Source: Lignipirellula cremea (lineage in GTDB: Bacteria > Planctomycetota > Planctomycetia > Pirellulales > Pirellulaceae). Taken from it: a DNA stretch of 64,000 bases. Position numbers and translations under genes: made by a program. A model generated the notes under the pieces. It was not told the origin of the DNA and searched no databases. It saw only the letters and a list, made by a program, of their open reading frames with translations. Positions 27,666 to 35,724 of the stretch are shown here, in pieces. The stretch spans positions 9,095,001 through 9,159,000 of the forward strand of contig NZ_CP036433.1 in NCBI RefSeq assembly GCF_007751035.1. The letters are read 5' to 3'. Each line of letters opens with the position of its first letter. Position 1 is the stretch's first letter.

Positions 27666-29576
27666 TTACGGGGATGCGGGACGGAACAGCAAGCGAAAAC
27701 GACTGCCGAACTGGCCCATCACCGTGCGGAACATGGCTTTCCTCAGGGCTTGCTGGTCCTCGGGTTCGTCCAGGGCGAACTGCAGGAAACAGAGGCACAT
27801 CTCATCGGTCGTCTTCCGGCCGAAGCGAACCAGCTGCGGCGGCGTGTGCGGGTTGGCCGGGTTGTTCGCCGAGTTGTCGAAGACCGCCTCCAGATCCAGC
27901 CGCGTGCCCTGCGGCAGACGGATCGGCCGGGCGAAACGGTACTGGCCCTGCCAGTTCCAGTCCCAGTCGTCGACCCAGATCAGCGGCTCCACCGTGCCGT
28001 CCGGTTTGACGGCGGTGACCTTCATCTGGCGGCCCAGCAGATGCATGTGCGGCCCCAGTCCCAGCAGCGTGGCGTCGACCGGCAAGGTCATCGACGTGCT
28101 GACCCGGTGCTCCGCTTCCCCCGCCGGGATCTTGAGATTCATCACGTTCAGGCCCACGCCGCCCGCCATTCGGGTGACGGGCGTCCGACAGAAATAGAAG
28201 GCAATCTCCGACTGGTCGGTTTCCGGTTTTCCGCTGGGAGCATAATGCACCTGGAGCAACAGCGTGGAGCCTTTCCGCAGCGGCGCCCCGACGCCGTCGG
28301 GGAATCGAAAGGGTCGCGAGCCAGGCGCCCAGGCGCCCAGCAGTTGAAAGCCTTTGCCGCCGCGTTGCTGCAACCGCAGCCATCGAGGCAGGCCGTCTTT
28401 CAGCGGGTCAAAGCCAGGCATCTCGGCGCCGGCCGTCATCTCCTCAAAGAACCCTTCCGGGCCGGCAGCGATGATCGCGTGATGCACGACCAGCGGATTG
28501 CCGGCGTGGAAATCGACCGCCGACAGATACTTGTCTTCCGGGATATCCAGCGGAATGGCGATGTACCGAAACACATCAGCGCCGTCCGCGGGAATCTCGA
28601 TCGCCTGCGGCATGCGCACCACCATATCGGGCTTGCCCAGCAGCCAGCCGTCGGGAAACGACGGCGTCGGCGGCAGGTCGGCCGCGTCGCCCTGGGGAGC
28701 ATCGGCCTTTGCCCAGGCGGCCAGCGTGGCGATCTCATCCTGGTTCAAAAAACGCTCCCCCTGGAAGTGACCGAAACCCGGTCTGGCTTTCCAGGGCGGC
28801 ATGCGTCGTTGCCTGGTGACTTCGGCGATCCATGCGGCCCGCCTGGCGGCGTCTTCGTAACGGGTCAAAGCGAACGGAGCGACAGCGCCTTCGCGATGGC
28901 AGGCGACGCAGTTCTGGAACAGGATTGGAGCCACATCCCGGCACCAGGTGACATCCCCTTCGGCGGCCGCTGTGCGGACGTCTTCCACCGGACAGCCGAC
29001 CGGTTCGGCGTAGGCGACTGCCGGCTTCCGGCCGTCCACCGCCGCCTGGAGCGCATCGCGGAATTCAAAGCGCGACGCCTTGAGCCGCGGGCGACCCACG
29101 CCGCCGTAGAAGTCGTCGATCCGTCCGCGATAGACGAGCCCGCCCGCTGCGTCAAAAACAAACGCTTCCGGCGTGTGCGTCGGCTGCACACCCGCAGCCA
29201 GCTCGCCCGAGGCGTCGAACAGCACCGGAAACTCAATCTGAAACTCGGACTGCCAACGTTTCGCGGCGGCGCGGGTCACGCTGCGATCGGAGATCACGCC
29301 ATAAACGGTAATCCCCTGCCCGGCAAACTGCTCCGCCAGGCGCCCTATCTCCGGCAGGTAGCGGCGGGCGACGGGGCACTCGGTCGACAGAAACACGATG
29401 CCCACCCCGGCGGTCGAACCGGGGACGAATAACGTTTGCGACTTGCCGTCGATGTCGCTGGGATGAAAGGCAGCCAGGTCCACTCGCCCGGCCTCGTCCG
29501 CCCTGGCGGAAGGGACAAAAAACGCACAAGGGACAATCAGCAGGACGGCCGTTAACAAGGTGCAGGAAGGTCGCAT
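27666..29576 (-). CDS. Redoxin - cytochrome c - copper monooxygenase-like fusion, secreted
   Basis: 636 residues with a signal peptide (LLTAVLLIVPCAFFVPSARA). Residues 40-180 are a thioredoxin-like redoxin domain (IVFLSTECPVARRYL, single cysteine C67; VYGVISDRSV; THTPEAFVFD). Residues 205-295 are a cytochrome c-like module with CVACH at 223-227 and M260 in RRMPPW as likely axial ligand. The last 310 residues contain VVHHAII, QVHYAP and PHMHLLG, the copper-site histidine pattern of type II ascorbate-dependent (PHM-like) monooxygenases. Such three-part fusions occur in planctomycetes. A role in periplasmic oxidation of a small molecule or peptide is inferred; only one cysteine in the redoxin domain argues against a simple disulfide exchange function. 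Confidence 0.85.
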   Translation of the reverse strand: MRPSCTLLTAVLLIVPCAFFVPSARADEAGRVDLAAFHPSDIDGKSQTLFVPGSTAGVGIVFLSTECPVARRYLPEIGRLAEQFAGQGITVYGVISDRSVTRAAAKRWQSEFQIEFPVLFDASGELAAGVQPTHTPEAFVFDAAGGLVYRGRIDDFYGGVGRPRLKASRFEFRDALQAAVDGRKPAVAYAEPVGCPVEDVRTAAAEGDVTWCRDVAPILFQNCVACHREGAVAPFALTRYEDAARRAAWIAEVTRQRRMPPWKARPGFGHFQGERFLNQDEIATLAAWAKADAPQGDAADLPPTPSFPDGWLLGKPDMVVRMPQAIEIPADGADVFRYIAIPLDIPEDKYLSAVDFHAGNPLVVHHAIIAAGPEGFFEEMTAGAEMPGFDPLKDGLPRWLRLQQRGGKGFQLLGAWAPGSRPFRFPDGVGAPLRKGSTLLLQVHYAPSGKPETDQSEIAFYFCRTPVTRMAGGVGLNVMNLKIPAGEAEHRVSTSMTLPVDATLLGLGPHMHLLGRQMKVTAVKPDGTVEPLIWVDDWDWNWQGQYRFARPIRLPQGTRLDLEAVFDNSANNPANPHTPPQLVRFGRKTTDEMCLCFLQFALDEPEDQQALRKAMFRTVMGQFGSRFRLLFRPASP

Positions 29577-29684
29577 TCGATCAACTCCAGTTCATGAGGG
29601 GACGCCGGTCCCGGCAGCGGTTTCGATAAGTTCCGAGAAGCAAAGGAAAAGACTCACGGCGCAGCGCTCTGCGCCCGGCCTGAC

Positions 29685-30530
29685 TCAGCGGTCAAGCCGC
29701 TGACGAAGCGATTCTTGCACAGCGCTCTTCGGCGCAGCGCCGGCCCGGTTCAAGGGTCGATCGCCCAGACGGGGCCGATCCTGGCTCCCGACCGCCGCCG
29801 CGTTGGCCTGGAGTTCTTTCGCAATCGCCTGAAGGTCGGCGGCGATATTCTGCGCGTCTTCCGGAGTGACATTGCTGGCTTCCAGAATGCTCTCGACGTC
29901 GGCAATCACCTGCTGGAGTTCCTCGGGCGAAATGTTAGCGCTGTTCATCACCGTAAGAATATCGCTGGCAAGTTGCGCCTTTTCCGGCTTCGACAACGAC
30001 TGGTCCGCCCAGGCGGACTGGAGATCGTCAGCCAGAGTCGCCACGGACTCGGAGGACGGCCGTGTCGCTCCTTCCGCCAGCGTCATCAGGTCGTTGCGGA
30101 GATCGGCTTTCTGTTCGCCCGTCACTTGCGACTGGGAATGGAGTCCCTCCAGGTCGCTTACCAGCTGTTCGATATTCTGTTGCTGCTCTGCGCTCCGGCG
30201 AGGATTGCGTTCCGACGCTCTTTCCCGTGATCGGCCGGATGCCTGCTGCCCTCCCTGCTGCTCTCTACCCCTGCCGGCCGCGGCCCGGTCGCGAGAAGCG
30301 CTGCCGACGCTTCGTGCATTGCCGCTTCGGAGCGGTGCATTGCCGCTTCCGACCTGTGGCGACCGTGGAGCAGGAGTCGATCTGCCCGGGGCGGAGAAAG
30401 AAGGAGTCGGCCGCGATGCCTGTGGGCTGGGGCCGCTCCGGCTGCGTCCGCCTTTTCCCCGGGCGGCGGCGGACGGCGGATCACCGCCAAGCAGGCAGAG
30501 GATTGCAAGCAGAATTGCGAGTCGAGACAT
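29685..30530 (-). CDS. Secreted low-complexity/helical protein of unknown function
   Basis: 281 residues. A signal peptide (LAILLAILCLLGGDPPSAAA) is followed by a Ser/Pro/Arg/Gly-rich stretch (about 24-115), then a helical region (about 117-245) rich in Asp, Glu, Gln and Ala with repeating patterns such as LVSDLEGL, LADDLQSAW, VIADVESILEAS and IAADLQAIAKEL. The pattern suggests a bundle of four or five amphipathic helices. No cysteine occurs in the helical part. I recognise no family. The frame is real by composition, by the signal peptide and by placement between genes of the same strand. It may be a planctomycete envelope protein. Confidence 0.65.
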   Translation of the reverse strand: MSRLAILLAILCLLGGDPPSAAARGKGGRSRSGPSPQASRPTPSFSAPGRSTPAPRSPQVGSGNAPLRSGNARSVGSASRDRAAAGRGREQQGGQQASGRSRERASERNPRRSAEQQQNIEQLVSDLEGLHSQSQVTGEQKADLRNDLMTLAEGATRPSSESVATLADDLQSAWADQSLSKPEKAQLASDILTVMNSANISPEELQQVIADVESILEASNVTPEDAQNIAADLQAIAKELQANAAAVGSQDRPRLGDRPLNRAGAAPKSAVQESLRQRLDR

Positions 30531-30619
30531 GATGGGCCTTTGAGGGACAGAGGTTCTGGGTGTTCAATTCACTTTCTGTCTGAAGGTTGTCGCGACGAGA
30601 GCGAACAGGGACAAACAAT

Positions 30620-31567
30620 TTAGAATTCGGTCGAGATGTTCGCACGGCCGCCTTCGTGCGCGGAAGGCTCGAACCACTCCGGCGGCAAGGCTTCCTGGGA
30701 GACCAGTTCCAGCGTCAGCAGGGATCGCCCCAGCTGGCCAGGCGGAAGTCGCCAGTCCAGCACCAGCCGGCAGGCGACGCCGCTGGCGCGGTCGGCCCAA
30801 AGATCGATCTGCCGCGGCCGACGGTCGCCGGCCGGATCGCGCAGGATCCCGCGTACGCGGCGGCAATCAATCGTGCGGCCGGGAGTGGTCAAGTCGGGAA
30901 TCGCTTCGTCCGGCAGGAGTTCCAGCTCAAAGTCCTGCGTCATCCGCTGCAGCAGGGTGGTGATGTGCAGGTACGGCGTGGTGAGATCGGTGCGCTCCGC
31001 AGCCCAGTGCTGCAGCATCCGCTCGTCGCCGATCTGCACCGGGCCGATCGCCGGGACGACCCAGCGTTCCTGGTCGTTGCCGCCCAGCCAGATGTCGCCC
31101 CCCGGCAGCAAAGACGGGTAACGAACGGCAAACCGCCGGGCGCCGTCGACATAGAGATCCCCTTCGATTTCCCGCCGGCCAATCAACGGACGGCGCACCA
31201 CCGACAGGAACCGATACTGCCGCGGCACGGCCTGCTCGGACCCCTGCAGACTGCGCTGGACCGTGGCATGCGCCTGACGGTCAGGGCTGGTTGACTGCAG
31301 CCACATTGCCGCCGCCAGGACCAGACAGGCGGCCGCAGCAAAAGTCGCCCAGCGACGTAACCGGCGGGAACCGGCACGCTTGCCGGCGACCGGCGCCGCG
31401 GCGACGTCAGGCTGCGACGGCTCCTGTTCCAGGGCGTCCAGCAGGCGCACGATCCGCGCTTCGCGGGCGGCCGGTTCGGGATGGAGCGTCTGACGGAGCA
31501 GCGCCTCAACCATGCCCAGTTCGATCTCGCGGCGAGCGTCTTCGGGGGGATCCGTGGGGCCGTTCAT
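30620..31567 (-). CDS. Probable anti-sigma factor (single-pass membrane protein with periplasmic domain)
   Basis: 315 residues from ATG 31567, whose first base pairs with the sigma factor stop in an ATGA overlap (31564-31567). The cytoplasmic part (1-70, EDARREIELGMVEALLRQTL) is short and charged. One membrane segment follows (73-91, WATFAAAACLVLAAAMWL), then a 220-residue periplasmic domain with mixed strands (EGDLYVDGARRFAVRY, WVVPAIGPVQIGDE, QIDLWADRASGVACRLVLDW) that resembles the lipoprotein-sensing folds of the LolA/RseB class. Overlap with an ECF sigma gene and the topology make an anti-sigma role likely. The signal is unknown. Confidence 0.75.
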   Translation of the reverse strand: MNGPTDPPEDARREIELGMVEALLRQTLHPEPAAREARIVRLLDALEQEPSQPDVAAAPVAGKRAGSRRLRRWATFAAAACLVLAAAMWLQSTSPDRQAHATVQRSLQGSEQAVPRQYRFLSVVRRPLIGRREIEGDLYVDGARRFAVRYPSLLPGGDIWLGGNDQERWVVPAIGPVQIGDERMLQHWAAERTDLTTPYLHITTLLQRMTQDFELELLPDEAIPDLTTPGRTIDCRRVRGILRDPAGDRRPRQIDLWADRASGVACRLVLDWRLPPGQLGRSLLTLELVSQEALPPEWFEPSAHEGGRANISTEF

Positions 31568-32097
31568 GATCGAGTTTCCGCCATGTTGAGTTTCTGCCTG
31601 ATACACTGCAACAGCTGCGTTCTGGCGCGTAGCAGTCGTTTTTTGACCGCCTCCACGGCCAGACCCAGCGTTTCCGCGATGCTGGCCAGTCCCAGATCGC
31701 GGCCGTAGCGCAGTTCGATCGACTCGCGATTGGGTGCAGACAGCCGCCCCACGCAGTCACGGAGCGCATCGAGTTTTTCATCAAACGTGTCGCCGCGGAG
31801 CGTGTGCAGTTGCTGGAACCGGAAGCTCAAATGCTCCAGCGTCTCTGCTTCGCACGGTTCGGCTCCGCGCGACTTCTTGCGGAAATGGGCCAGGATCAAC
31901 TTCGACGCAATGCCCCGCAACCAGGGTCCGAACGCCCGCTGCTGGTCGTAGTCGTCCAGTCGCCGCCAGGCGGTCAGCATGGTTTCCTGGAACAGGTCGT
32001 CGGCCCCGGCGTCGTCGCGCACCGCGGACCGGATAAACGCCGTTAGCATGTCGGCGTTCTCGCGAACCAGAATCTCAAACAGGGCTTTGGCGTCCAC
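31564..32097 (-). CDS. ECF-type RNA polymerase sigma factor (Rhodopirellula/Verrucomicrobium group)
   Basis: 177 residues if translation starts at GTG 32097, chosen because GGAACGAG lies 6 bases upstream and this gives the normal length; the frame stays open upstream to 32328 with an unlikely composition. Region 2 is DDLFQETMLTAWRRLDDYD (core binding and -10 recognition) with FGPWLRGIASKLILAHFRKK; region 4 is IELRYGRDLGLASIAETLGL and VKKRLLRARTQLL. This matches the planctomycete/verrucomicrobial ECF group. It is followed by an overlapping anti-sigma-like gene and lies divergent to a Ser/Thr kinase 300 bases away, an arrangement that suggests joint control. Confidence 0.88.
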   Translation of the reverse strand: MDAKALFEILVRENADMLTAFIRSAVRDDAGADDLFQETMLTAWRRLDDYDQQRAFGPWLRGIASKLILAHFRKKSRGAEPCEAETLEHLSFRFQQLHTLRGDTFDEKLDALRDCVGRLSAPNRESIELRYGRDLGLASIAETLGLAVEAVKKRLLRARTQLLQCIRQKLNMAETRS

Positions 32098-32397
32098 AGG
32101 GTGCTCGTTCCAGGGTGCGTGGCGGAAGCTGTTATTGTCGCCCAGGGTCGCCCAGGGGACAAAAAAATCTGCAGTTTCTCCCCGCTGATGTAATCTGCGG
32201 TGAGCCAGCCGCTCCCCAGGGGGGATATCCCTGGCAAGCTTCGCTCCGTCTGCGGCAGGGGGAGCGAGCTCGTTTTTGCCTGTACGACCTCGCAAAAGCT
32301 TCCCCAGCCTCCCGGTTTGAAGGTACACTTGAAAGCCCCCGAAGCGTGCCTCTGCATTCCGCCCAATTCTTCATTCCCCCCTCAAGCGGCCTTTTTG
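32098..32397. other. Divergent control region of the sigma factor and Ser/Thr kinase genes
   Basis: 300 bases separate the two start codons. A hairpin CCAGGG-GGGATAT-CCCTGG is at 32216-32234, containing the palindrome GGGATATCCC, a possible operator. I see no clear -35/-10 pair and no strong ribosome binding site before ATG 32398. Confidence 0.45.
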
Positions 32398-34701
32398 ATG
32401 TCGACTGAAGAAATCTCAAACGACTATCCGATTGCCCAGACCATTGCGAGCGCGAGTCGGGATTACTCCAGCGAGCAGCAGGATATCGCGTTCGCTGCGA
32501 TGGCGCTGCGGACCTCCGCCCTGACCGAGCGGCAACTGGCCCAGGCGATGTCGCAATGGACGATCCACGGCAGCCTGCCGCTGAATGAGCACCTGTGTGC
32601 GAGCGGCCTGATTGATGTCGACACCAATAACCGTCTGATGGAAAAGTGCCGCGAGTTTCTGGAAGATGTCTGCCCCTCGCAATCCGTCGATCCGTCGGCG
32701 AGCGTGGTCGCCCAGACGCTCGAAGCGATTGACCCTTCCGGCACGGTCGCCCGCCTGATGGGCATCCGCGCCGTGGCCGGCGCCGGCGTCACCGACGCCA
32801 CCGGAGAGCGCAAGTCGACCGCCCGCTACCGACTGCTCCGCAAGCTGGGCCAGGGCGGACTCGGCCGGGTCTGGCTGGCCTTTGATGAACAACTGAAACG
32901 GCCCGTCGCCGTCAAAGAGCTGACCGCCCGGAACCAGGCCGCGGCGCTCGAACGCTTCCGCCGGGAAGCAGAAATCACCGGCCGGCTGGAACACCCCGGC
33001 ATTGTGCCGATCTACCAGCTGGGCGATGACGCCACGACGGGCGCGTTCTACGTGATGCGATTTCTGGGCAAGCAGACGCTGCACGATTCGTTGATGGAAT
33101 ACCATGAGCGGCTGGGCGACGGCGACAAAAACCCGATGCTGCTGCGAAGTCTGTTGACGGACTTTGTCAGCGTCTGCCAGGCGATCGGCCACGCCCACTC
33201 GCGGAAGGTCATCCACCGCGATCTGAAGCCAGAGAACGTCGCCATCGACAGTTTCGGCCAGGTGATCGTCATCGACTGGGGACTGGCCAAGGTCCTCGAC
33301 GAAATCCATTCGCTCGACAGCCTGACCGCCAGGCAAAGCTCCGCGGTCAGCGAGCAAAGCACCATGCAAGGGCAGGTGCTGGGCACTCCGCTGTACATGG
33401 CGCCGGAGCAGGCCTCGGGCCGCATCGACGAGCTCGATGAACGGACCGACATCTACGGCCTGGGCGCCATCCTGTACGCCATTTTGACCGGCTGCGCCCC
33501 GCACGAACAAACACGGGAGTCGTCCAACTCCACCACGGGCCGCGAGTTGTTGTCGGCGATCGCCGGCCGGCCGTCCCCCCGGGCGATCGATGCCTGTTCG
33601 CACGTCGATCCGGCGCTCTCGGCAATCTGCGAAAAAGCGATGGCCCCGCGGCAGTACGCCCGTTACCAGTCCGCAACCGAACTGGCCGAGGAAGTGCAGC
33701 ACTGGATGGCGGGCGAGCGCATCGCCGCCTACCAGGAGCGGCCCGCCCAGCGGCTGTCCCGCTGGATCCAGCACCACCGCATCGCCTCGCAGGCCATCGC
33801 GCTCACCCTGGTCACGGCGGTCGTCGCGCTGGCCGTGTTCATCGCCGCCTCGATCCAGGCGGGCCACGCCAACCGCCGGATCCGCTTCGACCAGATGCGC
33901 GGCTACGAACGCGAACTGCTGGGACTGCTGCATTCGACCACCAGCCAGGTCTCTAAAGACGCCCGGTTCATGTCGAGTCTGCCGCCGATCCAGGCCATCA
34001 TTCATGCCCAGAACGACAACGCCGAAGGAGAATCGGAAGAGGTCTGGCGCACCCGCCTGGAGCAAATTTACGAAGAGTTCCTCCGCGCCAATCCCGACTA
34101 TCTGTCCATCGCCTACCTGAAACTCTCGGACGAAGCCCTGACCGATATCGTCCGCGTAGAGCGCGCGATTGGCGACCGGGCCTACCTGCGGCGCGTCCCG
34201 GTGAGCCGCTTGAACTCGTTCAGCGATCCCGAAATGATCGCGCGGTTACGGAAACTTGACCGCGGCGATATCCGCCTGGTGATTCGCGGCGCCCACGAAC
34301 GGGAAGATGATCGCGTCGAACAGGGAGTCCGGCTGTTTGCCGTTACGCCTGCGTACGACGACACAACCGGCGAACTTTACGGTCTGGCGGTGGTCGAGCT
34401 GGATCTGCTTTCCCGGCTGGTCGATTTCCTGAAGCGCACCGACCAGGCGACGTCCATCATCCACGTCACCGACCGGGAGGGAGCGGTCTGGGTCACCGAC
34501 AACCCGGCCGAAGGCGTGGCCGCCACGACGAAAGCCGAGAAGATTGCCCTGCACTTGCCGGAGGCGGCCGCCTTCTTTGACGACCCGGAAAGCGAACAGC
34601 AAACGGACCAGGACAACGGCTGGATCGCTTCCCGGACCGCGCTCGACCCGTACAACCCGGAAACGGGCGTCGGTCTGGTGCTGCAGCTGCTGGAGGACTG
34701 A
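32398..34701 (+). CDS. Transmembrane Ser/Thr protein kinase with C-terminal extracytoplasmic sensor
   Basis: 767 residues from ATG 32398. Residues 30-95 form a helical N-terminal module (ALTERQLAQAMSQW, PLNEHLCASGLID) often seen in planctomycete kinases. The kinase domain spans about 144-445: glycine loop GQGGLGRVW, K173 in VAVKEL, catalytic HRDLKPEN (D275), then DWG (D293) instead of DFG, and MAPEQ. A single membrane segment lies at 463-487 (IALTLVTAVVALAVFIA). The remaining 280 residues are outside and resemble a Cache-type ligand-binding domain (GELYGLAVVELDLLSRLVDFL; VWVTDNPAEG). It probably phosphorylates cytoplasmic targets on sensing an external signal, and the divergent ECF sigma factor is a candidate target by position. 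Confidence 0.92.
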   Translation: MSTEEISNDYPIAQTIASASRDYSSEQQDIAFAAMALRTSALTERQLAQAMSQWTIHGSLPLNEHLCASGLIDVDTNNRLMEKCREFLEDVCPSQSVDPSASVVAQTLEAIDPSGTVARLMGIRAVAGAGVTDATGERKSTARYRLLRKLGQGGLGRVWLAFDEQLKRPVAVKELTARNQAAALERFRREAEITGRLEHPGIVPIYQLGDDATTGAFYVMRFLGKQTLHDSLMEYHERLGDGDKNPMLLRSLLTDFVSVCQAIGHAHSRKVIHRDLKPENVAIDSFGQVIVIDWGLAKVLDEIHSLDSLTARQSSAVSEQSTMQGQVLGTPLYMAPEQASGRIDELDERTDIYGLGAILYAILTGCAPHEQTRESSNSTTGRELLSAIAGRPSPRAIDACSHVDPALSAICEKAMAPRQYARYQSATELAEEVQHWMAGERIAAYQERPAQRLSRWIQHHRIASQAIALTLVTAVVALAVFIAASIQAGHANRRIRFDQMRGYERELLGLLHSTTSQVSKDARFMSSLPPIQAIIHAQNDNAEGESEEVWRTRLEQIYEEFLRANPDYLSIAYLKLSDEALTDIVRVERAIGDRAYLRRVPVSRLNSFSDPEMIARLRKLDRGDIRLVIRGAHEREDDRVEQGVRLFAVTPAYDDTTGELYGLAVVELDLLSRLVDFLKRTDQATSIIHVTDREGAVWVTDNPAEGVAATTKAEKIALHLPEAAAFFDDPESEQQTDQDNGWIASRTALDPYNPETGVGLVLQLLED

Positions 34702-34755
34702 GCTGCCAGCACAACGGAGGGACAGGCACAGCTGCAGGAGAAGCACGGCGGCCGG

Positions 34756-35691
34756 TCAGCGCGAGTCACCGGCGCCGGCAGGGACGCCCGGCGACGTCCT
34801 GAAGTTCCGTTCAAACATCTCCCTGTACTTCTCGCGGATCGGCGTCCAGTCGACACGCACATTCGTCAGGGCCGCTTTCACGCGATTCAGATCCTCCGCA
34901 GACATGTCGACTTCATAGAGCTCCAGACTCTTCAGGTTCGGCAGTTCGACAAGCCGGTTGAGGCCTCCGCTCCACGAGAACCGCGTCTCGCCGATGCTCA
35001 AGGTCTCCAGCGACCTGATCGCGGCCAGGTGCGACAGCGAAGCGTCCGTGATCCGCGGCCGCCACTGGGATAACAGCCGCAGGTTCCGCAAGCCGGCAAG
35101 CCGCTTCAGATGAACCACCCCGGCGTCGGTGACGGGCGTGTGCCAGATCTGCAGGTCGGTCAAATGGGTCAGTCGACTGCAGGCCTCCAGGCCGGCGTCA
35201 TCGAACGAAGAACCGCCGCACGCAAACTGCTCCAGCTGCGGCAGCTCGACCAGGTGCGCCATGCCGGAACCGGTGAACTTGCCCCGGTTGGTCACGTTAT
35301 AGAACGTCAACTTCCGCAGGCTCTTCCAGCCGGCCAGGTGTCGCAGTCCGTCGTCGGTCAGCATCATCCCGTCGAGCGTGACCCGCTCCAGCTTCTCCAG
35401 CCCGGCGAGCAATGCCAGATGCTCGTCCCCCAGGGTCCGTCCACCGGAAAGCGAGAGCGTTTTCACGCGGCGAAAGCCGCCGACCGTGCGGAAGTCGTCG
35501 AGCGTCAGCCGTCCGCCTTCGCGACAGCGGAAGGAAACGACGAAGCCTTCGTCGTCGAGCTGGACCACCGCTCCCCGCTGCCGCAATGCGTCCGCCGCGG
35601 CCCGTTCGTCGGCGACGACCGGCGCCGTGATCGCCAACGTGATCGCCAGAACAAACGTCCCGGCGGCCAGAATTCGCAGAAGCATCGTCAT
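34756..35691 (-). CDS. Secreted leucine-rich-repeat protein
   Basis: 311 residues with a signal peptide (LAAGTFVLAITLAITAPVVA). The body has seven or so LRR units, for example LEKLERVTLDGMMLTDDGLR, LTHLTDLQIWHTPVTDAGVV and LPNLKSLELYEVDMSAEDL, of about 24 residues. It resembles the LRR gene at 3327 in repeat type but differs in the N-terminal 55 residues, which are mixed alpha/beta. Expected periplasmic or extracellular binding role; the ligand is unknown. GGGAAAGA lies 5 bases before ATG 35691. It follows the PhoD-like gene by 33 bases and is probably cotranscribed with it. Confidence 0.82.
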   Translation of the reverse strand: MTMLLRILAAGTFVLAITLAITAPVVADERAAADALRQRGAVVQLDDEGFVVSFRCREGGRLTLDDFRTVGGFRRVKTLSLSGGRTLGDEHLALLAGLEKLERVTLDGMMLTDDGLRHLAGWKSLRKLTFYNVTNRGKFTGSGMAHLVELPQLEQFACGGSSFDDAGLEACSRLTHLTDLQIWHTPVTDAGVVHLKRLAGLRNLRLLSQWRPRITDASLSHLAAIRSLETLSIGETRFSWSGGLNRLVELPNLKSLELYEVDMSAEDLNRVKAALTNVRVDWTPIREKYREMFERNFRTSPGVPAGAGDSR

Positions 35692-35724
35692 ATGGATCTT
35701 TCCCGGAGCGACTGGACCGATCGG

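Noticed and set aside
27657-29432. Plus-strand open frame of 591 codons
   Set aside because: Shadow of the redoxin-cytochrome fusion gene.
32416-34065. Minus-strand open frame of 549 codons
   Set aside because: Shadow of the Ser/Thr kinase gene.
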